Notes under the pieces: model-generated
Seen by the model: only the letters and a program-made list of their open reading frames with translations
The model's database searches: none
What the model was told of the DNA's origin: nothing
From: DATGZH01 sp035297265
GTDB taxonomy: Bacteria; Actinomycetota; Acidimicrobiia; Acidimicrobiales; RAAP-2
DNA length: 64,000 nt
Assembly: GCA_035297265.1 (NCBI GenBank)
Contig: DATGZH010000009.1
Span: forward strand, 1-64,000
Direction: 5' to 3'
Shown: positions 24,988 through 32,496 of the stretch, piece by piece
How positions within the stretch are numbered: the stretch's first letter is position 1
Layout of the letters: every line of letters begins with the position of its first letter
Program-made: the position numbers and the translations under genes

Positions 24988-25671
24988 ATGGCGTTGGCGC
25001 AGTCGGTGATCCCGATGGTGGTCGAGCAGGGGGCCCGGGGCGAGCGGGCCTTCGACATCTACTCGCTCCTCCTGAAAGAACGCATCGTGTTCCTGGGCCA
25101 GGAGGTCGACGACCAGATCGCCAACCTCGTCATCTCGGAGATCCTCTACCTGGACGCCGAGAACCCCGACAAGGACATCCACCTCTACGTCAACTCGCCC
25201 GGCGGGCTCGCCTACGCCGGCATGGCCATCTACGACGTCATCCAACACGTGCACTGCGACGTGGCGACCATCTGCGTCGGGATGGGGATGTCGGCGGCGG
25301 CCATGATCCTCTGCGGCGGTGCCGCCGGGAAGCGGTTCGCCCTGCCGAACGCCCGCATCATGATCCACGAAGGGTCGGCGGGGACCCGGGGCGCGCCCCG
25401 GGACATGGAGATCCACCTGCGCGAGACGCTCGCCACCACCCAGCGGATGGTCGAGATCATCGCCCACCACACCGGCCAGTCCGTCGAGCAGGTGAAGCAG
25501 GACGTCGACCGGGACTTCTTCATGACGGCCGAGGAGGCCCGGGCCTACGGGATCATCGACGAGATCATCGAGCCCCGCCGGGGCGTGGCCGCCCGGCCGA
25601 CCGACGAGGCCGCCCCGCTCCCGGTGGCTGGCGAGCGTCCGGCGGAGACGCCCGCCCGGGTCGCGTCGTGA
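24988..25671 (+). CDS. clpP: ATP-dependent Clp protease proteolytic subunit
   Basis: A 227-residue ClpP from the ATG at 24988, preceded by GAGAGGAGTGG. The full triad is present: Ser 102 in VGMGMSAAAM, His 127 in ARIMIHEGSAG, Asp 176 in DVDRDFFMTAEEARAYGIID. The NSPGG loop is at 69-73. A C-terminal extension of about 30 residues after IIDEIIEPRRG is Pro/Ala-rich and longer than usual. ClpP forms tetradecameric chambers fed by ClpX or ClpC. This copy is away from tig-clpP-clpX and has its own regulator, so it is likely an accessory, conditionally expressed ClpP. The zinc-ribbon gene overlaps its stop as GTGA. Confidence 0.9.
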   Translation: MALAQSVIPMVVEQGARGERAFDIYSLLLKERIVFLGQEVDDQIANLVISEILYLDAENPDKDIHLYVNSPGGLAYAGMAIYDVIQHVHCDVATICVGMGMSAAAMILCGGAAGKRFALPNARIMIHEGSAGTRGAPRDMEIHLRETLATTQRMVEIIAHHTGQSVEQVKQDVDRDFFMTAEEARAYGIIDEIIEPRRGVAARPTDEAAPLPVAGERPAETPARVAS

Positions 25672-25949
25672 AGGGCCGTCGGCACCGGGCCCGCTGCGAG
25701 GCCTGTGGCGCGGTCGTCGAGTCCACCCACCTCTTCGAGTCGACGACCTGCGCCTGCGGCCGCCTCTCCCTCTCGGGCGGACCGGCCCGGCCGAGGCTGA
25801 GCTGGCGGGCCTCCCCCGGCGCCGCCTGGACCTATCTCGGCGACGCCCTCGACGCAGATGGGGACACGACACCGCACCCCGGCGACCCGGGCGAAGCGTC
25901 GGGGCCCGAAGCAGGAGTGGAGCGGAGGCTGGGCTACCACTTACATTGA
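25668..25949 (+). CDS. Small zinc-ribbon protein coupled to clpP
   Basis: A 93-residue protein from the GTG at 25668 (GTGA overlap with the clpP stop). The N-terminal half has four cysteines, CEACGAVVESTHLFESTTC then CG, which form a likely zinc ribbon in the style of small DUF7695-like proteins. The rest is Pro/Asp-rich and probably disordered. Its coupling to ClpP suggests an adaptor or assembly role, but this is unproven. The tail overlaps the upstream extension of the next P450 frame, not its preferred start. Confidence 0.6.
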   Translation: MKGRRHRARCEACGAVVESTHLFESTTCACGRLSLSGGPARPRLSWRASPGAAWTYLGDALDADGDTTPHPGDPGEASGPEAGVERRLGYHLH

Positions 25950-26002
25950 GCCCGTTGACCACCCCGGCGGGTGGCACGACCTCGGACCGGGGAGCGACGG
26001 GC

Positions 26003-27199
26003 ATGGGCGACGACCTCTACTGGGACCCCTTCGACACCGCCATCGACACCGACCCCTACGCCATCTGGCGGCGCCTCCGCGACGAGGCCCCCGCCTACTA
26101 CAACGACCGGTTCGACTTCTTCACCTGCTCCCGCTACGAGGACGTCGAGACGGCCCACCGCGACGTGAAGACCTTCAGCTCGGCTCACGGCACCGTGCTC
26201 GAGATGATGACCGACGACACGTTCCCGGGCGGCCAGATGATGATCTTCCTCGACCCCCCGACGCACACCATGCTCCGATCGCTCGTCTCGCGGGCGTTCA
26301 CCCCCCGACGGGTGGCCGAGCTCGAGGAGCCGGTGCGGGCGATCTGCGCCGACCTGCTCGACCCCCACGTCGGCCACGAAGGTTTCGACTATGTCCAGGA
26401 CTTCGCGGCGAAGTTGCCCTCGGCGGTCATCTCCACGCTCATGGGGGTCCCGGCGGCCGAGCGCGAGGAGGTGCGCGAGCACATCGACCTCATCTTCCAC
26501 ATCGAACCGGGGCAGGGCATGGTGAACGACACCTCGTTCAGCGCCATGATCTGGCTCGCCGAGTACTACGCCGGCCTCCTCAACGAGCGCCGACGCTCGC
26601 CGACCGAGGACATGACGAGCGCCCTCACCGAAGTGGAGGTGACGGATCCCGAAGGCGTCACCCGCCGCCTCACCGACGAGGAGCTGCTCGGGTTCCTCAA
26701 CCTCATCGTGTCGGCCGGCACCGAGACCGTGGCCCGGCTGCTCGGCTGGGCGGCGGTGGTGCTGGCCGAGCACCCCGACCAGCGGGCCGAGCTCGCCGCC
26801 GACCCCGAGCTCCTGCCCGGCGCGGTCGAGGAGCTGCTCCGCTACGAGGCCCCCTCCCCCGTCCAGGGCCGCTGGACGACCCGACCGGTCGAGCTGCACG
26901 GCGTGACCGTGCCGGAGAACTCGAAGGTGCTGCTCCTCACCGGATCGGCCGGTCGGGACGAGCGCCACTACGACGAGCCCGACCGCTTCGACATCCACCG
27001 CGGCGCCGACAGCCACCTCTCGTTCGGCCACGGCATCCACTTCTGCCTCGGCGCGGCCCTCGCCCGCCTCGAGGGGCGGGTCGGCCTCCAAGAGACCCTG
27101 GCCCGCTTCCCGGCCTGGGAGGTCGACCACGACAGGGCCAAGCGGCTCCACACGAGCACGGTGCGCGGCTACGCGGAAGTGCCGATCGTCCTGGCGTGA
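26003..27199 (+). CDS. Cytochrome P450
   Basis: A 398-residue P450 from the ATG at 26003 (MGDDLYWDPFDTAIDTDPYA), with GGGAG upstream. The I-helix motif is SAGTET (237-242), where Glu takes the place of the usual Asp before Thr. ExxR is ELLR (277-280) and the heme loop is FGHGIHFCLGAALA with Cys 348. It is a soluble actinobacterial-type enzyme needing an external redox partner. It stands 20 bp before a thioesterase gene on the same strand, so the two may form an operon acting on an acyl or sterol substrate. It differs clearly from the P450 at 21799. Confidence 0.9.
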   Translation: MGDDLYWDPFDTAIDTDPYAIWRRLRDEAPAYYNDRFDFFTCSRYEDVETAHRDVKTFSSAHGTVLEMMTDDTFPGGQMMIFLDPPTHTMLRSLVSRAFTPRRVAELEEPVRAICADLLDPHVGHEGFDYVQDFAAKLPSAVISTLMGVPAAEREEVREHIDLIFHIEPGQGMVNDTSFSAMIWLAEYYAGLLNERRRSPTEDMTSALTEVEVTDPEGVTRRLTDEELLGFLNLIVSAGTETVARLLGWAAVVLAEHPDQRAELAADPELLPGAVEELLRYEAPSPVQGRWTTRPVELHGVTVPENSKVLLLTGSAGRDERHYDEPDRFDIHRGADSHLSFGHGIHFCLGAALARLEGRVGLQETLARFPAWEVDHDRAKRLHTSTVRGYAEVPIVLA

Positions 27200-27218
27200 C
27201 CGCACGCAGCACGACGAC

Positions 27219-28040
27219 GTGGTGAGCCGCTCGCTGGCCGAGGTCCTCTCGGCGCCCGAGCAGGTCGGCGAGGACCGCTACCGGGCGGAGACGGAGGGCG
27301 ACGGCTTCCTGTTCGGCGGCCTCACCCTCGGTCTCGCCTTGCGGGTCGGCTGCCTGAGCGTGTCGGCCGGGCTCGTCCCCCGATCGCTCCACACCTACTT
27401 CACGAGAGCGGGCCACTGGGGACGACCGCTCGACTTCGAGGTGACCCATCTCCTCGACGGGCGCTCGGTCTCGACCCGCCTCGTCACCGTGTCCCAAGGT
27501 GGGCGAGCGATCGCCACGATGACCGCGGCGTTCCACCGTCGTGACCCGGGCGAGACCTGGCAGCGGCACGAGGCGCCCGAGGGCCCCGATCCCGACCGCC
27601 TCGCCCCGTCACGGGTCTGGCTGCCGGTGGCCGACTTCCTCGAGGTCCGACCGGTCGGCGGTCAGCCTCTCGAACGGCCCGAACGGGCCCACCCCTACTG
27701 GTGCCGGCCGCGCCAGCCGCTCGGCGAGGACCCGGCGACCCACGCCTGTGCGATCGCCTTCGTCTCCGACTACCTCGTGATCCTGGCCATGCACGACAGC
27801 GAGACGGTCTCGGCGGCCCCGGGCGACATCCGCACGCTCGACCACTCGCTCTGGTTCCACCGCCACCCGCAGGCCGACGACTGGCTCCTCTATTCCGACG
27901 AGGCCCTCTCGGTCTCTCGTTCGCACGGCGTCAGCCGGGGCACCGTGGTCGACCGGGAGGGCAACCTCGTGGCCTCCTTCGTGCAGGGCGACATCATCCG
28001 GACCCGGGGATCCGGGGTCCGCCGGCGCCGCCCCAACTAG
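27219..28040 (+). CDS. TesB-like acyl-CoA thioesterase
   Basis: A 273-residue double-hotdog thioesterase. The first hotdog has FLFGGLTLGLALRVGCLSV and SLHTYFTRAGHWGRPLDFEV, then LLDGRSVSTRLVTVSQGGRA, the TesB pattern. The second half has RTLDHSLWFHRHPQADDWLL and SRGTVVDREGNLVASFVQGD. It would hydrolyse acyl-CoA to free acid plus CoA. GTG at 27219 or 27222 may start it. The stop is TAG inside CTAG at 28037-28040, and the convergent RidA gene uses the same CTAG for its own stop, so the ends overlap completely. Confidence 0.85.
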   Translation: MVSRSLAEVLSAPEQVGEDRYRAETEGDGFLFGGLTLGLALRVGCLSVSAGLVPRSLHTYFTRAGHWGRPLDFEVTHLLDGRSVSTRLVTVSQGGRAIATMTAAFHRRDPGETWQRHEAPEGPDPDRLAPSRVWLPVADFLEVRPVGGQPLERPERAHPYWCRPRQPLGEDPATHACAIAFVSDYLVILAMHDSETVSAAPGDIRTLDHSLWFHRHPQADDWLLYSDEALSVSRSHGVSRGTVVDREGNLVASFVQGDIIRTRGSGVRRRRPN

Positions 28041-28513
28041 TCCACCGCCACGACCAGCTCGACCTCGACCGCCCCGCCCCGCGGGAGCGAGGCCACGCCG
28101 ATGGCCGAGCGGGTGTGCCGACCGGCCTCGCCGAAGACATCCGCCAGCACCCTGCTGGCCCCGTCGACCACGTCGGGCTGGCGGTGGAAGTCAGGGGTCG
28201 AGGCCACGTAACCGGTGAGCGTCAGCACCCGGGTGATCCGGTCCAGGCTGCCGAGGGCCACCTCGAGGACGGCCAGTGCGTTCAGAGCGCAGACAGCCGC
28301 CGCATCCCGGCCCTCCTCAACGCTCACCGTGTCGCCCAACCGGCCGAGACAGGTGAGCTCGCCGGCGATGCGCGGCAGCTGCCCCGAGGTGCGGGCGACG
28401 CCCTCATGGACGACGACCGCGTCGAGCGGGTCGTGGGGCGGGTGGGGGCCGTGGAGGATGAGGCCGAGCTCGGTCAGCCGGGCCCGGACGCGCCCGCCGT
28501 CCCCCACCGCCAC
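28037..28513 (-). CDS. RidA/YjgF-family protein
   Basis: A 158-residue RidA-type protein (RLTELGLILHGPHPP, VVVHEGVARTSGQLP, then VLTLTGYVASTPDFHRQPDV and RSAIGVASLPRGGAVEVELV). The Arg in TRSAIGVASLP aligns with the RidA carboxylate-binding Arg. RidA proteins hydrolyse reactive enamines and imines; this longer subgroup is usually a YjgH-like relative. The GTG start follows the LLM gene stop by one base, so it is the second gene of a leftward operon. Confidence 0.8.
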   Translation of the reverse strand: MAVGDGGRVRARLTELGLILHGPHPPHDPLDAVVVHEGVARTSGQLPRIAGELTCLGRLGDTVSVEEGRDAAAVCALNALAVLEVALGSLDRITRVLTLTGYVASTPDFHRQPDVVDGASRVLADVFGEAGRHTRSAIGVASLPRGGAVEVELVVAVD

Positions 28514-28514
28514 C

Positions 28515-29462
28515 TCAGTTCCCGGCCAGCTTGGCCACGACCGGGCCGAGGAGCTCCCAGCTGTCAGCCTCGATCGAGAAGTAGGAGATGCCGTACTCCT
28601 CCCGACGCCACTGGAGCTCCTCTTCCATCTGCTCGAGCGTGCCGGCCAGGGCCAGCGGGATGTGGTGGGCGTCGGTCGGGTCGATCCCGAACGCCGGCGC
28701 CATGCTCTCGATGAGCGAGTCCCGGTCGTCGGTGATGAGGACCAGACCGATCAGGCAGTTGAGCTCGAGGTCGGCGAAGCGGTCCCCCGCCGCCTCCTTC
28801 ACCCACTGGATCTTCTGCCGCGTGGCGTCGGGGCTGGCGTTCGGCGCCACCTCGACGCCGCCGGTGCCCTCCCGCAGGTTCACGTTGATGCTCACGATGT
28901 CGGCCTCCCGGCCGGCGATCGAGAGCACCCGCTTGCCGCCGCCGCCGATGATGAGCGGCGGACGGGGTCGCTGCACCGGGCGGGGGTGCGGCTCGTGCTC
29001 GGTGATCGTGTAGTGCTGCCCGGAGAACGAGTACAGCCCCTCCGCCTCGAGGAGGCCCTTCACGATCTGGACGGCCTCTTCGAAGCGGTCCACCCGAACG
29101 CTCGGCGGGTCGTAGGGGATGCCGGACTGCTCGTAGTCCGTCTTCATCCAGCCGGCCCCGAGGCTCATCTCGAAACGGCCATCGGACAGCACGTCGACCG
29201 TGGCCGCCTCCTTGGCCAACACGAGCGGGTGCTTGTAGTCGTTGTCGAAGACGAGGGAGCCCACCTTGAGCTTCGTCGTGGCACAGGCCGCGGCCACGAG
29301 GGCCGGCATCGGGGCGAGCTGGTCCCCGAAGTGGTCGGGCATGAGGAGGGCCGAGTAGCCGAGGTCCTCGGCCCGCTTGGCCTGCTCGGTCCATGACCGG
29401 CCGGTGCCCTCGGGACCCTTGCTCAGCTGGGCGGCGAAACGGAACCGTCGGGGGTGCGCCAT
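28515..29462 (-). CDS. LLM-class (F420-dependent type) oxidoreductase
   Basis: A 315-residue luciferase-like TIM barrel. RFRFAAQLSKGPEGTGRSWT and AEDLGYSALLMPDHFGDQLA are typical of the actinobacterial F420-dependent LLM group, with DGRFEMSLGAGWMKTDYEQS for the cofactor-phosphate region and RPPLIIGGGGKRVLSIAGR in the second half. It would use F420 or FMN to oxidise or reduce an unknown organic compound. It forms an operon with the RidA gene and probably the amidohydrolase 46 bp upstream. Confidence 0.85.
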   Translation of the reverse strand: MAHPRRFRFAAQLSKGPEGTGRSWTEQAKRAEDLGYSALLMPDHFGDQLAPMPALVAAACATTKLKVGSLVFDNDYKHPLVLAKEAATVDVLSDGRFEMSLGAGWMKTDYEQSGIPYDPPSVRVDRFEEAVQIVKGLLEAEGLYSFSGQHYTITEHEPHPRPVQRPRPPLIIGGGGKRVLSIAGREADIVSINVNLREGTGGVEVAPNASPDATRQKIQWVKEAAGDRFADLELNCLIGLVLITDDRDSLIESMAPAFGIDPTDAHHIPLALAGTLEQMEEELQWRREEYGISYFSIEADSWELLGPVVAKLAGN

Positions 29463-29508
29463 GGCGCCATCGTGCCAAAGATGGGCGCGGGGACGCCCAT
29501 CCGGGCGC

Positions 29509-30630
29509 TCAGCTCGACCCGGCCGCGCCGTCGGCGCCGGCGAGCCCGTAGAGCTCGGCCGCGTTGGCGCCGAGCACCCGGCGGCGTCCCTCGGGGTCGA
29601 CGCTGGCCACGTTCTCGAAGAGCTCGGCCGTGGCCCCGGGGAAGGTCGAGTCGGCGTGGGGGTAGTCCGAACCCCAGACCACCCGGGTGGGACCCACGAA
29701 CGGGAGGAGGGCCGGCAGCGTCGGCTCGTCGATCTCGAAGCTCACCCAGCACTGCCGGGCGAAGTACTCGCTCGGCAGGAGCGACATCGGCGGGGCGTAG
29801 CGGTGGTAGGACGGCACCTGGTGGTCGAGGCGCTCGAGCCAGTACGGCGCCCAGCCGCCGCCCGCCTCCAAGAAGACGAACCGGAGCGACGGATGGCGCT
29901 CCATCACGCCGAGGCCGATGAGCGAGGCGCAGGCCAGCATCTGCTCGAGGGTGTGCGAGCACGCGTGGAGGACGAGCACGTTGGTCGGCGTCCGATCCGA
30001 GCCGAGCGGCGGCACCGCCCATTGGAAGCCCTCGTGCACCGCGACGGCCACCCCGAGCGACTCGGCCGCCTCCCAGAAGGGGTCGTTGGCCGGGTCGACG
30101 ATGGTCCGGCCCTGGCACGGGTTGGGCCGAACGAAGGCGGAGACGAAGCCGAGCTCCTCCTTGGCCCGCCGGAGCTCGGCGACCGCCGCTCCGGGGTCCT
30201 GGAAAGGCACCATCGCCGCGCCGTGGAGCCGCGCCGGGTCGGCCGAGCAGTAGCCGGCCAGCCAGTCGTTGTAGGCCCGGGCGAGGGCCACCGCGGCCTT
30301 CGGGTCGGCGACGCCCCAGAACCCGAGGCCGATCGTCGGGTAGAGGACGACCTCGTCGATCCCCTCGGCGTCCATGTCGGCCAGCCGGGCCACCGGGTCG
30401 AAGGCGCCGGGCCGGGCCTCCTCGAGCGGCACCGGCCCGACCGGCGTGCCGACGTCGGTGCCCGGTTGACCCATCTGGCCGAGCCGGGCGAGGAAGACCT
30501 CCTGGCCGCCCACCGTCACGTGGTCGAGGCCGTGGGCGTCGGTCGTGGCCGTCGGCCGGTGCTCTTCGGCGAGCGACTGCCAGGCCGACCAGGGTTCGAG
30601 CACGTGGCCGTCGGCGTCCACCACCCGCAT
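29509..30630 (-). CDS. Amidohydrolase (ACMSD / metal-dependent hydrolase type)
   Basis: A 373-residue amidohydrolase_2 enzyme from the ATG at 30630 (MRVVDADGHVLEPWSAW). DADGHVLEP gives the first metal-ligand pair (the D-x-H form of the family's HxH). Later ligands are H in VAVHEGFQW, H in VLVLHACSHTLEQML and D in RVVWGSDYPHADSTFP. The family includes ACMSD decarboxylases and resorcylate decarboxylases, so C-C cleavage or decarboxylation is as likely as amide hydrolysis. A much longer open frame upstream of this start is antisense to the cydD and cydC genes and is not part of the protein. Confidence 0.85.
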   Translation of the reverse strand: MRVVDADGHVLEPWSAWQSLAEEHRPTATTDAHGLDHVTVGGQEVFLARLGQMGQPGTDVGTPVGPVPLEEARPGAFDPVARLADMDAEGIDEVVLYPTIGLGFWGVADPKAAVALARAYNDWLAGYCSADPARLHGAAMVPFQDPGAAVAELRRAKEELGFVSAFVRPNPCQGRTIVDPANDPFWEAAESLGVAVAVHEGFQWAVPPLGSDRTPTNVLVLHACSHTLEQMLACASLIGLGVMERHPSLRFVFLEAGGGWAPYWLERLDHQVPSYHRYAPPMSLLPSEYFARQCWVSFEIDEPTLPALLPFVGPTRVVWGSDYPHADSTFPGATAELFENVASVDPEGRRRVLGANAAELYGLAGADGAAGSS

Positions 30631-30789
30631 GCCGTCGTGCACGAGCAGCCAACCTAGTGGCCTCCCGCTGGGCCGACCCGATGACGTCGCGCGGGGTGGT
30701 GCTCGGTAACTTGGTCCGATGGCTCCTCCGGCGGCACGGTCCGCCCCGTCGGCCCGGTCGTCGCCAGCGCGCCGTCCCGAGGTCGCCCG

Positions 30790-32496
30790 CTGAGCCCGGC
30801 CAAGGGCGCCGCCCTCGTCGACCGGCGCCTCCTCAGCCGGGCCGGCTTCACCCGCCGCTATCTCGTCGGCTCGACCCTGGTCGGCGTGGCGGCCACGGCC
30901 ACCCTCGTCGCCCAGGCGGTCCTGCTGGCCGACGTGGTCGACCGGGCCATGCTCCACGGAGCGGGTCTCGGCGACCTCGGGCCGCAGCTGGTCGGGCTCT
31001 TCCTCGCCTTCTGCGCCCGGGCGGCCTGCCTCTTCGCCGGCGAGGCCATGGCGCAGCGGACCTCGCTCCGGGTCACCGCGTCGCTCCGCCGATCCCTCCT
31101 CCGCCGGGCGCTCGACCTCGGCCCCACCTGGCTGGCCGGCGAGCGGGCCGGCGAGCTCTCCCTCACCGCCACCCGCGGCGTGGCCGCGCTCGACGTCTAC
31201 TTCGGCCGCTACCTGCCCCAGGCGCTCCTCGCCGCGCTCGCCCCGCCGCTGCTCCTCGTCTGGGTGGCCACCGTCGACTGGCCCTCCGCCCTCATCCTCC
31301 TCGGCCTCGTCCTCTGCGTGCCGGTGTCCATGGTGGCCTTCGGCCGCCAGGCCGAGCGGCACACCAGGCGCCAGTGGCGCCGGCTGTCCTCGCTCGCCGC
31401 CCGCTTCCTCGAGCTGATCCGGGGCCTGCCCACGCTCCGGGCCTTCAACCAGGCGGCGCGGGGCCGCCTCGAGGTGGCCGAGGCCACCGAGAGCCTGCGG
31501 GTCTCGACGATGAGCACGCTGCGGGTGGCCTTCCTCTCGGCCCTCGTCCTCGAGCTGCTCGCCGGCCTCGGGACGGGCCTCGTCGCGATGTACCTCGGCC
31601 TGCGCCTCCTCGAGGGCCACGTCGGCCTGGCGAGCGCCCTCGCCATCCTCATGGTCTCCCCCGAGGTCTTCCTGCCGCTCCGCCGGGCCGGGGCCGAGTT
31701 CCACGCCAGCGCCGAGGGGCAGGCGGCGGCCGAGCGGGTCTTCGAGGTACTCGACCTGCCGGCGCCGGCCGACCGGCCGGGGACGGCCGCCCCGCCCGAC
31801 CCGGCGACGACGACCGTGCAGCTCGAGGGCGTCCGCTTCGGCTACCCGCGCCGGGAGCGGCCGGTCCTCTGCGACCTCCACGTCGAGCTGGCCCCGGGCG
31901 AGCACGTCGCCGTCCTCGGCCCCTCCGGGGTGGGCAAGTCGTCGCTCCTCGCCGTCCTGCTCGGGTTCGTCACCCCTGAAGCCGGCCGGGTCTCGGTCGG
32001 TGGCGTCGATCTCGCCGACCTCGACCTCGCGGCGTGGCGGCGCCAGCTGGCCTGGGTGCCCCAGCGGGTCCACCTCTTCACGGGCTCCCTCCGCGACAAC
32101 CTCGCCCTCGGGGCGAACGGCGCCTCGACCGACGAGCTCCTCGCCGCGGTCGAGCTCGTCGGCCTGTCGACGTTCGTCGAGCAGCTGCCGGCCGGCCTCG
32201 ACACGCCCGTCGGCGACGGGGGCCTCGGTCTCTCGGCCGGGGAGCGCCAGCGGGTGGCCATCGCCCGGGCCGTGCTCACCGGGGCTCCGCTCGTCCTCCT
32301 CGACGAGCCGGCCTCGCACCTCGACGCGGCGACCGAGGCCCGCCTCGGCCGGGCCCTCCGGCCGTGGTTCTCGACGCGGACCGTCCTCGTCGTCGGCCAC
32401 CGGCCCGAGCTCGTCGAGCAACTCGACCGGCGTCTCGTCCTCGGACCGGACGGTCGCCTCGTCGACGAGGCCGAGACCGTGGCGGTGGGACCGTGA
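30790..32496 (+). CDS. cydD: Thiol-reductant ABC exporter, CydD subunit (start codon missing)
   Basis: About 568 residues of fused membrane and ATPase domains. Walker A is GPSGVGKSS, the signature LSAGERQR, Walker B LVLLDEPASHLD and the H-loop VVGHRPE. CydDC exports glutathione/cysteine or other reductants needed for cytochrome bd assembly. The first GTG at 30886 would cut through transmembrane helix 1. Coding sequence typical of CydD (ALVDRRLLSRAGFTRRYLVG) starts earlier, at about 30790, where only CTG is available after an upstream stop at 30682. A separate ATG frame, 30719-30793 (MAPPAARSAPSARSSPARRP...), ends in the TGA overlapping that CTG. It looks like the true N-terminus cut off by a one-base frameshift or sequence error. 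Confidence 0.85.
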   Translation: MSPAKGAALVDRRLLSRAGFTRRYLVGSTLVGVAATATLVAQAVLLADVVDRAMLHGAGLGDLGPQLVGLFLAFCARAACLFAGEAMAQRTSLRVTASLRRSLLRRALDLGPTWLAGERAGELSLTATRGVAALDVYFGRYLPQALLAALAPPLLLVWVATVDWPSALILLGLVLCVPVSMVAFGRQAERHTRRQWRRLSSLAARFLELIRGLPTLRAFNQAARGRLEVAEATESLRVSTMSTLRVAFLSALVLELLAGLGTGLVAMYLGLRLLEGHVGLASALAILMVSPEVFLPLRRAGAEFHASAEGQAAAERVFEVLDLPAPADRPGTAAPPDPATTTVQLEGVRFGYPRRERPVLCDLHVELAPGEHVAVLGPSGVGKSSLLAVLLGFVTPEAGRVSVGGVDLADLDLAAWRRQLAWVPQRVHLFTGSLRDNLALGANGASTDELLAAVELVGLSTFVEQLPAGLDTPVGDGGLGLSAGERQRVAIARAVLTGAPLVLLDEPASHLDAATEARLGRALRPWFSTRTVLVVGHRPELVEQLDRRLVLGPDGRLVDEAETVAVGP

